Shown: positions 19,533-27,904 of the stretch, in pieces
How positions within the stretch are numbered: the stretch's first letter is position 1
Layout of the letters: each line of letters begins with the position of its first letter
NCBI GenBank assembly: GCA_018260445.1
Contig: JAGLBE010000009.1
Span: 25,175-89,174, forward strand
Source: Psychrobacter sp.
Lineage (GTDB): Bacteria; Pseudomonadota; Gammaproteobacteria; Pseudomonadales; Moraxellaceae
Reading direction: 5' to 3'
DNA length: 64,000 nt
Notes under the pieces: model-generated
The model's database searches: none
What the model was told of the DNA's origin: nothing
The model's input: the letters and a program-made list of their open reading frames with translations, nothing else
Program-made: the position numbers and the translations under genes

Positions 19533-20477
19533 ATGCTCGAACTTCGCCATTTGCTAACTCTGACCGCGCTACGTACTCACGGTTCCTTAGCGGCCGCAGC
19601 AGAAGAGCTGCATGTGACCGCCTCTGCCGTCTCACACCAGTTAAAAGAGCTGGAAAATTATTATGCCGTACGCTTAGTGAATCGCCGTACGCGCCCACTT
19701 ACCTTTACCCCTGCTGGCAATGCGGTGCTTCAATTAGCCGACGCCATATTGCCGCAAGTCATCCGAACCAAAAACAACCTAAAACGCTTGGCCAATGGGC
19801 AGGCAGGCAGGTTGCGACTGGCCTCAGAGTGTCACAGTTGTTTTGATTGGTTGATGCCTATTTTGAATCAATTTCGGCGCGATTGGTCGGATGTTGAGCT
19901 GGATTTTGCTACCGGCTTTGAGCCCGAGCCGCATCATCTGCTCAGTGAGGGCGATATTGACCTGCTAATCACGACCAGCAATCTTGATATTGCAGGCATT
20001 CATTATCAGCCGCTGTTTACTTATGAGAGCCGCTTGGTGTTGGCACCCACCCACCCGCTAGCCAGTATCAGCCATAGCAACAGCCATAACAGCAGTAATA
20101 GTAACAGCAACCGACAAATCGCACCCAGCGACCTCACCGAGCAAACGCTCATTGCCTACCCTGTAGAAACCGAGCGACTTGATGTCATGGATAAGTTTAT
20201 GGCGCCCGCACAGTTGACTTTTAAAAATATACGCACTACCGAATTAACGGCGATGCTGATTCAATTGGTTGCCAGCGAACGAGGGGTTGCGGCGTTACCC
20301 GATTGGGTAGCCGCCGAATATGAAAAAAAGGGCTGGGTAGTGACGCGTCCATTAATCAGTGAAGCAACGCCAAAAGGGGTTTATTGCCAATTGTTTGCAG
20401 CAACGCGCCAAAGCAGTCAGGAGACGGCCTTCATGCAAGGGTTTGCTAAATTGCTAGAGGATTTGGTCAAGCCTTAG
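19533..20477 (+). CDS. metR: LysR-type regulator MetR
   Basis: LysR-family activator of methionine biosynthesis genes that responds to homocysteine in E. coli. The N-terminal helix-turn-helix (MLELRHLLTLTALRTHGSLA then SAVSHQLKELE) and the effector domain follow MetR closely: RLASECHSCFDWL near residues 95-107, LVLAPTHPLAS, YPVETERLDVMDKF and ERGVAALPDWV. The 314-residue length is near normal. An Asn/Ser-rich run (SHSNSHNSSNSNSN) between about residues 184 and 197 looks like a recent microsatellite insertion in the effector domain. No metE or metH lies nearby. The ribosome-binding site is weak. The gene converges with crcB. Confidence 0.88.
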   Translation: MLELRHLLTLTALRTHGSLAAAAEELHVTASAVSHQLKELENYYAVRLVNRRTRPLTFTPAGNAVLQLADAILPQVIRTKNNLKRLANGQAGRLRLASECHSCFDWLMPILNQFRRDWSDVELDFATGFEPEPHHLLSEGDIDLLITTSNLDIAGIHYQPLFTYESRLVLAPTHPLASISHSNSHNSSNSNSNRQIAPSDLTEQTLIAYPVETERLDVMDKFMAPAQLTFKNIRTTELTAMLIQLVASERGVAALPDWVAAEYEKKGWVVTRPLISEATPKGVYCQLFAATRQSSQETAFMQGFAKLLEDLVKP

Positions 20478-20604
20478 TTGACCTTTAGTGTGAGAAAAGC
20501 GAGAGGTTGAATTAAATACCATGCCAGTTATAGTCTTGAGTATTTATTTAAATATTGTGTTAGGCGTTCTTATAGTAGACAGTGGCTAACACTAGTTGCT
20601 ATTG

Positions 20605-20979
20605 CTACCCTCCCCATAAGCGTAGCGCATAATAGCCGACAGCGGTTGCCAGCAGGGTTAAGAGCACATGCAGGCCTATCAAACCCAGCCCGGCTGCTAT
20701 TTTACCCACGTTGAGCAAACCAAACACCTCTGCACTAAAGCTGCTAAAGGTGGTTAAGCCGCCCAAAAAACCAGTGATAACAAACATCTTAAGGTTAGGA
20801 TGCCAGCCTGTACCAAAACGTAGCCACACTGCCAGCGCCATACCAATGAGTAGCCCCCCCAATACATTAGCGCCTAGGGTGCCAAAGGGTATCCACGGGT
20901 GTGCCCCATTAAACCGACCTAACCAGGCTCGCAAACACGCCCCTATTGCAGCGCCCAAACCAATTGCTAACCATTGCAT
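20605..20979 (-). CDS. crcB: fluoride channel CrcB/Fluc
   Basis: Small inner-membrane channel that exports fluoride as a dual-topology dimer. 124 residues with four transmembrane helices. The conserved [10 protein letters not shown] (Asn in TM2) and the phenylalanine-box segment [15 protein letters not shown] are clear. GAGG lies 5 bases before the ATG. No fluoride riboswitch was recognised in the 190 bases upstream. The position between metR and tsaD gives no functional hint. Confidence 0.95.
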   Translation of the reverse strand: MQWLAIGLGAAIGACLRAWLGRFNGAHPWIPFGTLGANVLGGLLIGMALAVWLRFGTGWHPNLKMFVITGFLGGLTTFSSFSAEVFGLLNVGKIAAGLGLIGLHVLLTLLATAVGYYALRLWGG

Positions 20980-21126
20980 AGGTGCCTCTTAGGATATGTG
21001 AGTAAATGGGTGAATAGATAATAGGTCGTGTGCATTATAAGACAATGAAACCAATAAAATGAGACCAATAAATAGGTATGAACCAACTACAAGGACACTG
21101 AGGCAGATTTAGTATCGCTTAACCGT

Positions 21127-21181
21127 GTTAACTCAGTGTTAGCCCACTGTTAACTGACTGTTAACCCATTGTTAGCCCAGT
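21127..21181. repeat. 11-bp imperfect tandem repeat, 5 copies, at the tsaD 3' end
   Basis: Five consecutive 11-base units begin GTTAA or GTTAG (starting at 21127, 21138, 21149, 21160 and 21171). The array overlaps the tsaD stop codon, so the stop lies inside a repeat unit. Confidence 0.85.
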
Positions 21182-22212
21182 GATGGCAGCTCATCAATAT
21201 GCCAACGGGGCACACAGCTGACCGCTAAATCATCGCTTTGCCCTGCTTGCAAGCGCTGCCAACCTGCATACGCAATCATAGCGCCGTTATCGGTACATAG
21301 CGCAAGCGGCGCATAGTGCACTGTCGCTCCTATGCTGGCAAGCTCGGTTTCTAAGGTCTGGCGCAAATGCACATTGGCGCTAACACCGCCGGCAATCACG
21401 AGCTGCGACATCTGGGTCTGCTTTAATGCCTTGATACATTTTTTAACCAGTGTATCGACCATCGCATGTTGAAAGCTGGCGGCAAGATTGGCACGGATAC
21501 TGGCATCACTGTCAGCGCCTTTGGTGTCCTTAATAAGGTTATGCACCGCTGTCTTCATGCCACTAAACGAAAAGTCCAAACCTTTATGCAGCATAGGCCT
21601 GGGTAAGTCATACGCCGTTTTATCGCCACCTTCTGCCAATTTTGCGATATTTGGCCCACCCGGATAAGGCAAGCCTAGCATTTTAGCGGCTTTATCAAAG
21701 CACTCACCGGCGGCATCATCAATACTTTCGCCCAAAATCTCGTAGTCGCCAATACCTTGCGCCGCCACCAATAGCGTATGGCCGCCTGATACCAATAGCG
21801 ACACAAACGGAAACTTTGGCGGATTTGCGCCCAATAATGGCGACAATAAATGCCCCTCCATATGGTGAATACCAATGGCTGGGATATTCAGACCATAAGC
21901 CAAACTACGCCCAAACAAAGCCCCGGTCATTAAGGCACCAATTAGCCCCGGCCCTTTGGTAAACGCAATCGCATCAAGCTCATGACGGCTCATCTCGCAC
22001 TGCTGCAATAGCTCATTGAGCAGGGGTACTAATTTGCGAATGTGGTCACGGCTGGCAAGCTCTGGCACCACACCGCCATAGGTGGCATGCAAATCAATTT
22101 GCGAATACAACACCTGCCCGACCAAACCGTTACCGCCCTGAGCCAATGAGTCACTATCGAAAATAGCCAAGCCTGTTTCATCACACGATGTCTCTAACCC
22201 TAAAACTTTCAA
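21172..22212 (-). CDS. tsaD: tRNA N6-threonylcarbamoyladenosine transferase TsaD
   Basis: Transfers the threonylcarbamoyl group to A37 of tRNAs that read ANN codons, with TsaB, TsaE and TsaC. 346 residues. Seen: the N-terminal [14 protein letters not shown], the metal-binding HHMEGH, the LLVSGGHT nucleotide loop and [10 protein letters not shown]. The start codon is TTG (22210-22212): the conserved N-terminus begins exactly there, and AAGG lies 6 bases upstream. In many relatives tsaD lies next to rpsU; here the two are separated by two lipoprotein genes. The stop codon lies inside an 11-bp tandem repeat. Confidence 0.96.
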   Translation of the reverse strand: MKVLGLETSCDETGLAIFDSDSLAQGGNGLVGQVLYSQIDLHATYGGVVPELASRDHIRKLVPLLNELLQQCEMSRHELDAIAFTKGPGLIGALMTGALFGRSLAYGLNIPAIGIHHMEGHLLSPLLGANPPKFPFVSLLVSGGHTLLVAAQGIGDYEILGESIDDAAGECFDKAAKMLGLPYPGGPNIAKLAEGGDKTAYDLPRPMLHKGLDFSFSGMKTAVHNLIKDTKGADSDASIRANLAASFQHAMVDTLVKKCIKALKQTQMSQLVIAGGVSANVHLRQTLETELASIGATVHYAPLALCTDNGAMIAYAGWQRLQAGQSDDLAVSCVPRWHIDELPSLG

Positions 22213-22273
22213 ATAACACCTTTTAATTTTTGGTTTCTGGTTTTTAACTGTTGCTTATAAATCGAACCTCAAC

Positions 22274-22975
22274 CTAGCTAGATTGCGCGACAATATAATC
22301 AACAGCGGCATACACTTGCGTCGCTGTTACCTCATCCGTCGCTTGTGCCGGCATTTTCTCATAACCTTGGGCAGAATGTTGATGCAGCACATCGATGCCT
22401 TTTGCAATACGCGGCGCCCAAGCTGCCTTATCGCCTAATTTTGGCGCATCTAACAGGCCGTCGTCATGGCACATATGGCATTGCTGCGCATACAGGTCTT
22501 TACCAGCCGCTGCAGATAATGGCACTTGTGCGCCTGCAGTCGCCTCCACAGTGGTCTCATTCGTAATGGTCGCTTTAGCAGCAGAGTCAGCCGCTATAGG
22601 GTCGCTGTCTGCCGCATCATTCGGGCTATTACTATTACTATTACTATTATTATTACTATTACTATCTCCACTATTCGCCCCCGCATCGGTAGCGTCTGCT
22701 GGCGTGGTCGCTGGCGCATCGGTTATAGGCTCACCAACAACCGTCGCACTTGGCTCGGCTTCTTGGCTTGCCCGCTTATTATCGCTATTGTCACACCCTG
22801 CTACCATGCCAAAACTAACCGTTAGCATCAACGCCATGCCCATGCTAAGCCAGCGCTTGCTGGGCGTGACGGCTAGCGCAAATGGGCTAGAAACATCCAC
22901 TTTTACGTTTGCGTTTGACATAGTTTGGCCGGTCTGTTGAGTTTGGCCAGTTTGCATAGTCTGTTGAATAGTCAT
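22274..22975 (-). CDS. lipid-anchored c-type cytochrome
   Basis: A 233-residue electron-transfer protein of the cytochrome c5/c-type class I group. The C-terminal 80 residues hold the haem site CHMCH and a Met (YEKMPAQ) as likely sixth ligand. It appears to be a lipoprotein: a hydrophobic signal (WLSMGMALMLTVSFGMVAGC) ends in a lipobox at about Cys61, but about 40 cytoplasmic residues (Gln/Thr-rich, MQTGQTQQTGQTM) precede it, unusually long for a signal peptide. A linker of about 80 residues rich in Asn, Ser, Ala and Thr separates anchor and haem domain. AAGG lies 6 bases before the ATG. It lies 54 bases after another low-complexity lipoprotein gene, probably in one unit. The redox partner is unknown. 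Confidence 0.85.
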   Translation of the reverse strand: MTIQQTMQTGQTQQTGQTMSNANVKVDVSSPFALAVTPSKRWLSMGMALMLTVSFGMVAGCDNSDNKRASQEAEPSATVVGEPITDAPATTPADATDAGANSGDSNSNNNSNSNSNSPNDAADSDPIAADSAAKATITNETTVEATAGAQVPLSAAAGKDLYAQQCHMCHDDGLLDAPKLGDKAAWAPRIAKGIDVLHQHSAQGYEKMPAQATDEVTATQVYAAVDYIVAQSS

Positions 22976-23029
22976 AAGAAACCTTGCCTCTGTTAGAAGC
23001 TAAATGAAGCGTAAGATAATAAGGAAAGC

Positions 23030-23635
23030 CTATTCGGCTTTTTGCACAGCTGCTGCTGCCGCATCTGCGGCTTGGGCCGTATCGCCGGTTAGCATCGGCT
23101 TGGTTTCTGGCACGATAGGCGATTGTGCCGCCGCAGCAGTGTCAGAAGTGCTACTGGTATCCTTCTTGGCACTAGCCTCTGCTGTAGTCGTGTCGGTATT
23201 AGCGCTAGTTTCAGCAGTACTCGTGCTTTGACCCTCAGTAGGAGTAGAGGTAGCCGTTGCCGCACCCGTTGCTTGGGTTGACGGCGTCGACGCCGCTGCG
23301 GTTTGCTCAAATTTTAAATCCTCAGGCTTTGGTGCATTGGCTCGTGCCATTTCTGCGGCTTCTTCAACCTTATCAACGGCATGTACTTCATGGCCCTCGC
23401 CATGTTCACTGCCCCCGCAGGCAACGAGCAAGCTAGATGCGGTAGCCATCGTGATGACCCCTGCCATTAAAGCAGCTGTTTTAAAAGGTGACCGGCGTGA
23501 GGCGTGCGTGCTTAAGGTCTGGTTGGTGGCTTGTGTGGTAGCTTGTGTGGTGGCTTGGCTGGTATCTTGATTGGTATCTTGATTGGTAGCTTGATTGAAT
23601 TGGGGTGCTTGATTGCTCTGATTAAATAGTGTCAT
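23030..23635 (-). CDS. low-complexity lipoprotein of unknown function
   Basis: A 201-residue protein that I do not assign to a family. A Gln/Asn/Thr-rich N-terminal stretch of about 45 residues is built from slipped four-residue units (NQDT, SQAT, TQAT). Then comes a signal-like helix ending LLVAC (lipobox Cys near residue 73), followed by GGSEHGEGHEVHAVDK, whose three or four histidines and acidic residues could bind metal. The rest is Ala/Thr/Ser/Glu-rich and likely disordered. GGAG lies 11 bases before the ATG; an internal Met before the helix has no such signal. It is upstream of the cytochrome lipoprotein gene and shares its architecture (cytoplasmic tail, lipobox, disordered linker). 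Confidence 0.72.
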   Translation of the reverse strand: MTLFNQSNQAPQFNQATNQDTNQDTSQATTQATTQATNQTLSTHASRRSPFKTAALMAGVITMATASSLLVACGGSEHGEGHEVHAVDKVEEAAEMARANAPKPEDLKFEQTAAASTPSTQATGAATATSTPTEGQSTSTAETSANTDTTTAEASAKKDTSSTSDTAAAAQSPIVPETKPMLTGDTAQAADAAAAAVQKAE

Positions 23636-23928
23636 GCTATTGTACGCTCCTACTAGCTGGTCGCTTTTGGCTACAGGTTAATTAACTGCACAACAACAGC
23701 GACCATGATTAAGGTTTGAAGGGTTAAGGTATGAGAAATAAAGGCTATACAGGTGCCAGTGACTGGGCACTATTTGGCACTATTGACCACACTGTTTGTT
23801 CTATTATAACGCTAATCGGCGTCTATAATCCTAATAATTGGCCTCTCTTAAGTCGCTTCATACTAAGCGCGTCTAAACTGCTGATTACTTTGGCGTCATT
23901 TAAATGGTTGCATGGTCTACTAAAGACT
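23636..23928. other. spacer between divergent lipoprotein and rpsU units
   Basis: About 290 bases with no supported gene; a 69-codon frame at 23731-23940 has no ribosome-binding site or recognisable domain and runs into the rpsU promoter. Confidence 0.5.
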
Positions 23929-23957
23929 TTGACAATTTGAATAAAGTCATGTAACAT
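23929..23957 (+). promoter_or_regulatory. sigma-70 promoter of rpsU
   Basis: A consensus TTGACA (23929-23934) and TAACAT (23952-23957) are separated by exactly 17 bases. Transcription would start near 23964 and give a leader of about 190 bases before rpsU. Confidence 0.8.
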
Positions 23958-24153
23958 ATCGCCCTTACTCAAAATATCTAAATTTTAGCTTGCTGCTGCT
24001 TGCTAATGTTAAGTGCCTACTGAGTTAGCAATGCTATCCTAGCAAGAGTTGATGCCGCACTTGGTTGAGACAATGCGGCTAAATAACCAATCATACAGCC
24101 TTGCTAATGCCCTGTCTCATCAACCTCATGACCATATTTTTTAAGGAGTCTGC

Positions 24154-24369
24154 ATGCCTTTAGTTAAGGTGAAAGAAAATGAACCTGTTGATATCGCTAT
24201 TCGCCGTTTTAAACGCTCTTGCGAAAAAGCGGGTGTTTTAGGTGATGTTCGTAAACGTGAGTTTTATGAAAAGCCCACGCAAGTACGTAAGCGTAAAAAG
24301 GCCGCAGCGGTAAAGCGCTATAAAAAGAAACTGCAACGTGAGTCTATCCGTACGACTCGTATGTACTAA
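24154..24369 (+). CDS. rpsU: 30S ribosomal protein S21
   Basis: Small basic protein of the 30S subunit that helps initiation. 71 residues, the standard length, with [20 protein letters not shown] at the start, [18 protein letters not shown] in the middle and a Lys/Arg-rich C-terminal helix ending RTTRMY. AAGGAG precedes the ATG by 7 bases. A strong promoter lies 200 bases upstream, and a large hairpin terminator follows at 24581-24655, so it is mainly a single-gene transcript, with the YqeY-like gene downstream as in many rpsU loci. Confidence 0.98.
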   Translation: MPLVKVKENEPVDIAIRRFKRSCEKAGVLGDVRKREFYEKPTQVRKRKKAAAVKRYKKKLQRESIRTTRMY

Positions 24370-24580
24370 TATTTATTTATTGTGGTTCTTTGCCTATAAT
24401 TAAGCCTCTTATTGAGCCTATATTGCATGATTGCATGGCTACCATAGCTATCAAGAAATTATTTACCAATTTTTGGTTGGTTGTGATTAGTTGTGGTTAT
24501 AAAGCAGTTAGAGACCAACCTTAAATAGTGTAGGGAATAGAAAATACACTCTAGCACTTTTGGCTAAATTGTATTGTATA

Positions 24581-24655
24581 AAAAAACCATCTAATTATGT
24601 TATTGTTTTTGTGGCTCACTGCTATTTTAGACAATAAGATATAGATGGTTTTTTT
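24581..24655. terminator. bidirectional terminator after rpsU with a long loop
   Basis: AAAAAACCATCTA (24581-24593) pairs with TAGATGGTTTTTT (24642-24654). TTATTG/CAATAA pairs again inside (24600-24605 with 24632-24637). The rest of the 24370-24737 spacer shows nothing else. Confidence 0.8.
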
Positions 24656-24737
24656 ATGTTAGAATTTTGACGCCTTAATGTTAAGTCACAAGTGTTGTTG
24701 ATATCATTGAAGTTATTTACCGAGGATAGGAGGCCCC

Positions 24738-25187
24738 ATGAGCCCTTTAAAAGATACGATTACCGAGCAAGTTAAAACCTTCATGCGGGCACGCGAGCTT
24801 GAAAAGGTCAAAGTATTGCGTAACGTGCAGTCGGTTATCAAACAAATAGAGTTGGATCGTCAAATTGAGTTGGACGACGCAGGCGTGCTTGATATTTTGC
24901 AAAAGCAACTCAAACAGCGCCAAGAGTCTTTAGCGATATTTACGGCGAATGGCCGGGATGATTTAGCGCAAAAAGAGCAGTTTGAGATTGGTATTATTAA
25001 TGAGTTTATGCCGCAGCAAATGAGTGATGAAGAATTAGCCGCTTTGGTCAATGCAGAGATTGCGACACAGGGGGCAAGCTCGATGCAGGATATGGGTAAG
25101 GTGATGGGCGCATTAAAAACCAAAACAGCAGGCCGTGCTGACCCTGCCCTGATTTCTCAATTGGTCAAAAAAGCCTTGGTGGGCTAA
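24738..25187 (+). CDS. GatB/YqeY-domain protein
   Basis: A 149-residue YqeY-family protein, related to the tail domain of the GatB amidotransferase subunit and thought to bind tRNA-like molecules; the exact role is not settled. Seen: an N-terminal helical part with KVKVLRNVQSVIKQIELDRQ and a C-terminal domain with GKVMGALKTKTAGRADPALISQLVKKAL, the family signature for the second half. AGGAGG lies 5 bases before the ATG, a strong site. The rpsU-yqeY pairing is widespread in proteobacteria, often followed by dnaG, which is not present here. Confidence 0.93.
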   Translation: MSPLKDTITEQVKTFMRARELEKVKVLRNVQSVIKQIELDRQIELDDAGVLDILQKQLKQRQESLAIFTANGRDDLAQKEQFEIGIINEFMPQQMSDEELAALVNAEIATQGASSMQDMGKVMGALKTKTAGRADPALISQLVKKALVG

Positions 25188-25295
25188 TATACTCGGCTGA
25201 TATACTGGATGTATACTGGACGTATATTGGACGAGTATGCTAGGCCAATGTGCTGGTTTACACGACGGGTTCAACCTTGTGAAATCTAGTGGTGG

Positions 25296-27149
25296 CTAAG
25301 GATGATAGTCTTTAGCGGCTTTGATTCTGCTGATATCTTCGCTTATCAATGCCAATAATGGCCGAACATTGATGGTTTGGTGCGCTGTAGTTGTGTAGCT
25401 ATCAATGGGCATATCAAGCGCCAGCGCAACCTTTTCAGCTTGCTTGATGGACACCAATGCTGTTTCATATTGCCCGTGCCAAAGCTCTAATAAGGCGCGA
25501 TAGCGTAGTGCATTGCTGGTAGCAATGGTGGCTAATGCTGAGGCATCAGAATCGACAGGCTTTGCAGAACCGGTTACGGTTTTTGAGTCATTCGTTAATG
25601 ATTTTGCCATGATCTCAAAGGCTTGCTGCATTCTAGAGAGCACTTCAATATCGTAGGGTCGGCTTTGCAGCAATGGTTTTAACACAGCTAAGGCGTCGTT
25701 ATATTGTTGTTGCTGTAGCCAAATATCACTTAGGTACAAGCGAATATCGCGGCGTTCGGGATAGAGGCGATGATACGGCAACAATAACGCTTCTGCCTTA
25801 TCCCACTTGCCTTGCATCCCCAACACTTGGGCTTGGGTAATAGCGGCCAACACCTCAAACCCGGTGTTATTGTTGCCCGCTATTTGGGCGGCTTGTTGTA
25901 ATAAGGTTTGCGCCTGCAAGTATCGGCCTTGTTTACCATACCAATAGGCCAACGCCAGCGCAGCTCCCGGGCTCGTTTTGGCGGCGATAGACAGCTCAGT
26001 TTCGGACGCTTGCTGGGTCAACATGTTAAGCCGCCATTGTAATAAATCAAAATCACGCTGATGTTGCTGCTCATTAAACCCAACGGTAGGATAGTCACGG
26101 GCACGGCTTTGGGCGTCACTAAGGCGCTCTGCACTTAACGGATGGGTCATGATAAAACTGGGCAAGTAGGCTTGTTTGGTTTGATTTAACTGGCTTTTTT
26201 GATCCAAAGTCGCAAAAAACTGCGGCATCGCTTTGGCATCAAAACCCGCTTGCGCCATAAGTTGCATGCCGATGCGGTCGGCCTCACGCTCATTGCTGCG
26301 GCTAAACGCCATCTGGCTGTTCAACGCGGCGGTTTGACTGCCCATCATAATTGCCGTAGCGGCATTGCCATCTGCCTGTGACGCCGCAATAGCAGCGAGC
26401 AAGCCCCCTATTTGTATCAAAAGCGCCTTTTTATCCGCATCACCCCGGTTTTCATAATGGCGCTGGCTTAAATGTGCTACTTCGTGTGCCACGACACTGG
26501 CCACCTCGTCTAAGCTTTTTGCCGCTAGGATGGTGCCCGTATGCAGCCCCATGACACCGCCTGGGATAGCAAAAGCATTGATAGAGGGGTTATCCACCAC
26601 CACCAAGGCCAAAGGTGCTTGTCGACGCGCCTCGGCATTAATTTGCCACACTAACGTTTCTAATTGTTCTTGCGTCCATGCATCTGCCAAGATGGGCGCA
26701 CTGCCATTTAGGCGCTGTAACGACCACTCGCCGATGGTTTTATATTGATTGGCCTCATTAAAACGCTCACCGCCATTGCCCAGCTCCGGCAAGTGATAAG
26801 CATCCTCTTTGGGTATTGTTTTTTGATGAAAAGTTTTGGCGTTAAAAGTCTGGTTGTTAAAAGCCTGGTTGTTAAAAGTCTGGTTATTAAATGTCTGATT
26901 GTTAAAAGCTTTAGGGTCAAAGGGTCTATAGCCATAGGTATACGCCTCACTGTGGTTTTGACTACCCCCAAACTGCTGGGCTATGTTAGCACTCTGATAT
27001 CCTGTCAATGGGTAGGCATTGTTTGTTGCCCTGCTAGGGTCGGCGCTGGCGCTATAGCCATTTGTACCTACAGCCACGAACAACAATAAGGCCAGCCGAT
27101 AGCAAGGCATAAAACGTTTGGCATTGAGACGGCGGGTAAAAAGAGTCAA
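25296..27149 (-). CDS. BepA/YfgC-like M48 metalloprotease with TPR domain
   Basis: Periplasmic zinc protease and chaperone in the family that assembles or clears stalled LptD and other outer-membrane proteins. Zinc motif HEVAH (in VVAHEVAHLSQRH) with the third ligand in SNEREADRIG, then the M48 loop MTHPLSAERL, then TPR-like helices over the last 230 residues. At 617 residues it is longer than E. coli BepA (487). The extra part includes a five-copy NNQTF-type repeat (15-bp units, 26826-26910) between signal peptide and protease. The frame opens with TTG 27149, which has AAAGG 8 bases upstream; an ATG at 27110 (MPCYRLALLLF) would give a normal signal peptide but has no visible ribosome-binding site. 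Confidence 0.88.
   Translation of the reverse strand: MTLFTRRLNAKRFMPCYRLALLLFVAVGTNGYSASADPSRATNNAYPLTGYQSANIAQQFGGSQNHSEAYTYGYRPFDPKAFNNQTFNNQTFNNQAFNNQTFNAKTFHQKTIPKEDAYHLPELGNGGERFNEANQYKTIGEWSLQRLNGSAPILADAWTQEQLETLVWQINAEARRQAPLALVVVDNPSINAFAIPGGVMGLHTGTILAAKSLDEVASVVAHEVAHLSQRHYENRGDADKKALLIQIGGLLAAIAASQADGNAATAIMMGSQTAALNSQMAFSRSNEREADRIGMQLMAQAGFDAKAMPQFFATLDQKSQLNQTKQAYLPSFIMTHPLSAERLSDAQSRARDYPTVGFNEQQHQRDFDLLQWRLNMLTQQASETELSIAAKTSPGAALALAYWYGKQGRYLQAQTLLQQAAQIAGNNNTGFEVLAAITQAQVLGMQGKWDKAEALLLPYHRLYPERRDIRLYLSDIWLQQQQYNDALAVLKPLLQSRPYDIEVLSRMQQAFEIMAKSLTNDSKTVTGSAKPVDSDASALATIATSNALRYRALLELWHGQYETALVSIKQAEKVALALDMPIDSYTTTAHQTINVRPLLALISEDISRIKAAKDYHP
26826..26910. repeat. 15-bp in-frame tandem repeat in the M48 protease gene
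   Basis: Five to six diverged 15-base units (consensus GTTAAAAGTCTGGTT on the plus strand) encode F-N-N-Q-T-type pentapeptides on the minus strand. Confidence 0.85.
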
Positions 27150-27364
27150 TTGCAGTACCTTTAAGAAGAGACAGTGATTGGGTAAGATGAGGCAATGTGG
27201 CTAGTGCCCATTTGGATTTTGCTAGCTGTGCTTTTAATGATACCATCCTAATGTTGCTACAGCATCTTTGCCTCTGCGAAAAACCTGATTTCTGTTGCTA
27301 TTGCTATTGCTAGCGTTATATCGACAGTTATAATAAATGACCGTTTATTTAAGTGACCCAAATC

Positions 27365-27817
27365 ATGCCCATAAACATTAAGCTTGCCGATACCGAACAG
27401 GCCGCCTTATTACAAAATAGCATTGCCCGTTTAACGACAGATGAACAAACTACACTTGCCGCCCAGCTACAACAGCGGCCCATTGTTGCTTTGGTCGATG
27501 GACGGGGGCTGGCCTGCCCGATGCCACTGCTCAAAACCAAGGTAGCATTGCGTGCTATGCAAGAGAATGAATGCGTTTATGTGCTGGCGACAGACCCCAA
27601 TTCGCAAACCGACCTGAGCGCCTTTTGTCAGCAGTCTGCTTTGCCGATTGTGCTTAACACTCAGACCCATCATGACGATACTAGTAATACTATAGATACT
27701 GGCAATACTATCAATCAGGCAGCGCAACCAGCCCCGTCCGTACCCACTACTGAAGGTAGATTAACAAAACTCGATACAATCTTTCACCTCATCATTACTA
27801 AAACCTATGGTAACTAG
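27365..27817 (+). CDS. TusA/SirA-like sulfurtransferase-domain protein
   Basis: About 150 residues with a TusA-like core in the middle: VDGRGLACPMPLLKTKVAL, with the catalytic Cys of the CPxPxxK motif, followed by the alpha/beta segment VYVLATDPNSQTDLSAFC. TusA family proteins pass persulfide sulfur to tRNA thiolation and cofactor pathways. Around the core are an N-terminal helical extension of about 40 residues and a C-terminal tail of about 60 residues (low-complexity DDTSNTIDTGNTIN), neither usual in TusA (about 80 residues). ATG 27365 is preferred over GTG 27353 by an AAGTGA sequence 8 bases upstream; both are weak. Same strand as rpoH, 87 bases ahead of it. Confidence 0.75.
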   Translation: MPINIKLADTEQAALLQNSIARLTTDEQTTLAAQLQQRPIVALVDGRGLACPMPLLKTKVALRAMQENECVYVLATDPNSQTDLSAFCQQSALPIVLNTQTHHDDTSNTIDTGNTINQAAQPAPSVPTTEGRLTKLDTIFHLIITKTYGN

Positions 27818-27904
27818 AGGCTGCTATCCTTTACAATAGGCTATCGATAATAGAGAATCTTTTACCATAAAAAGCAATCGAGTAACTACTCGTAGGGTTG
27901 ACCC

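Noticed and set aside
20980..21126. Fluoride riboswitch before crcB
   Set aside because: No recognisable conserved core in the spacer.
23731..23940. 69-codon frame before rpsU
   Set aside because: Runs into the consensus rpsU promoter, no ribosome-binding site.
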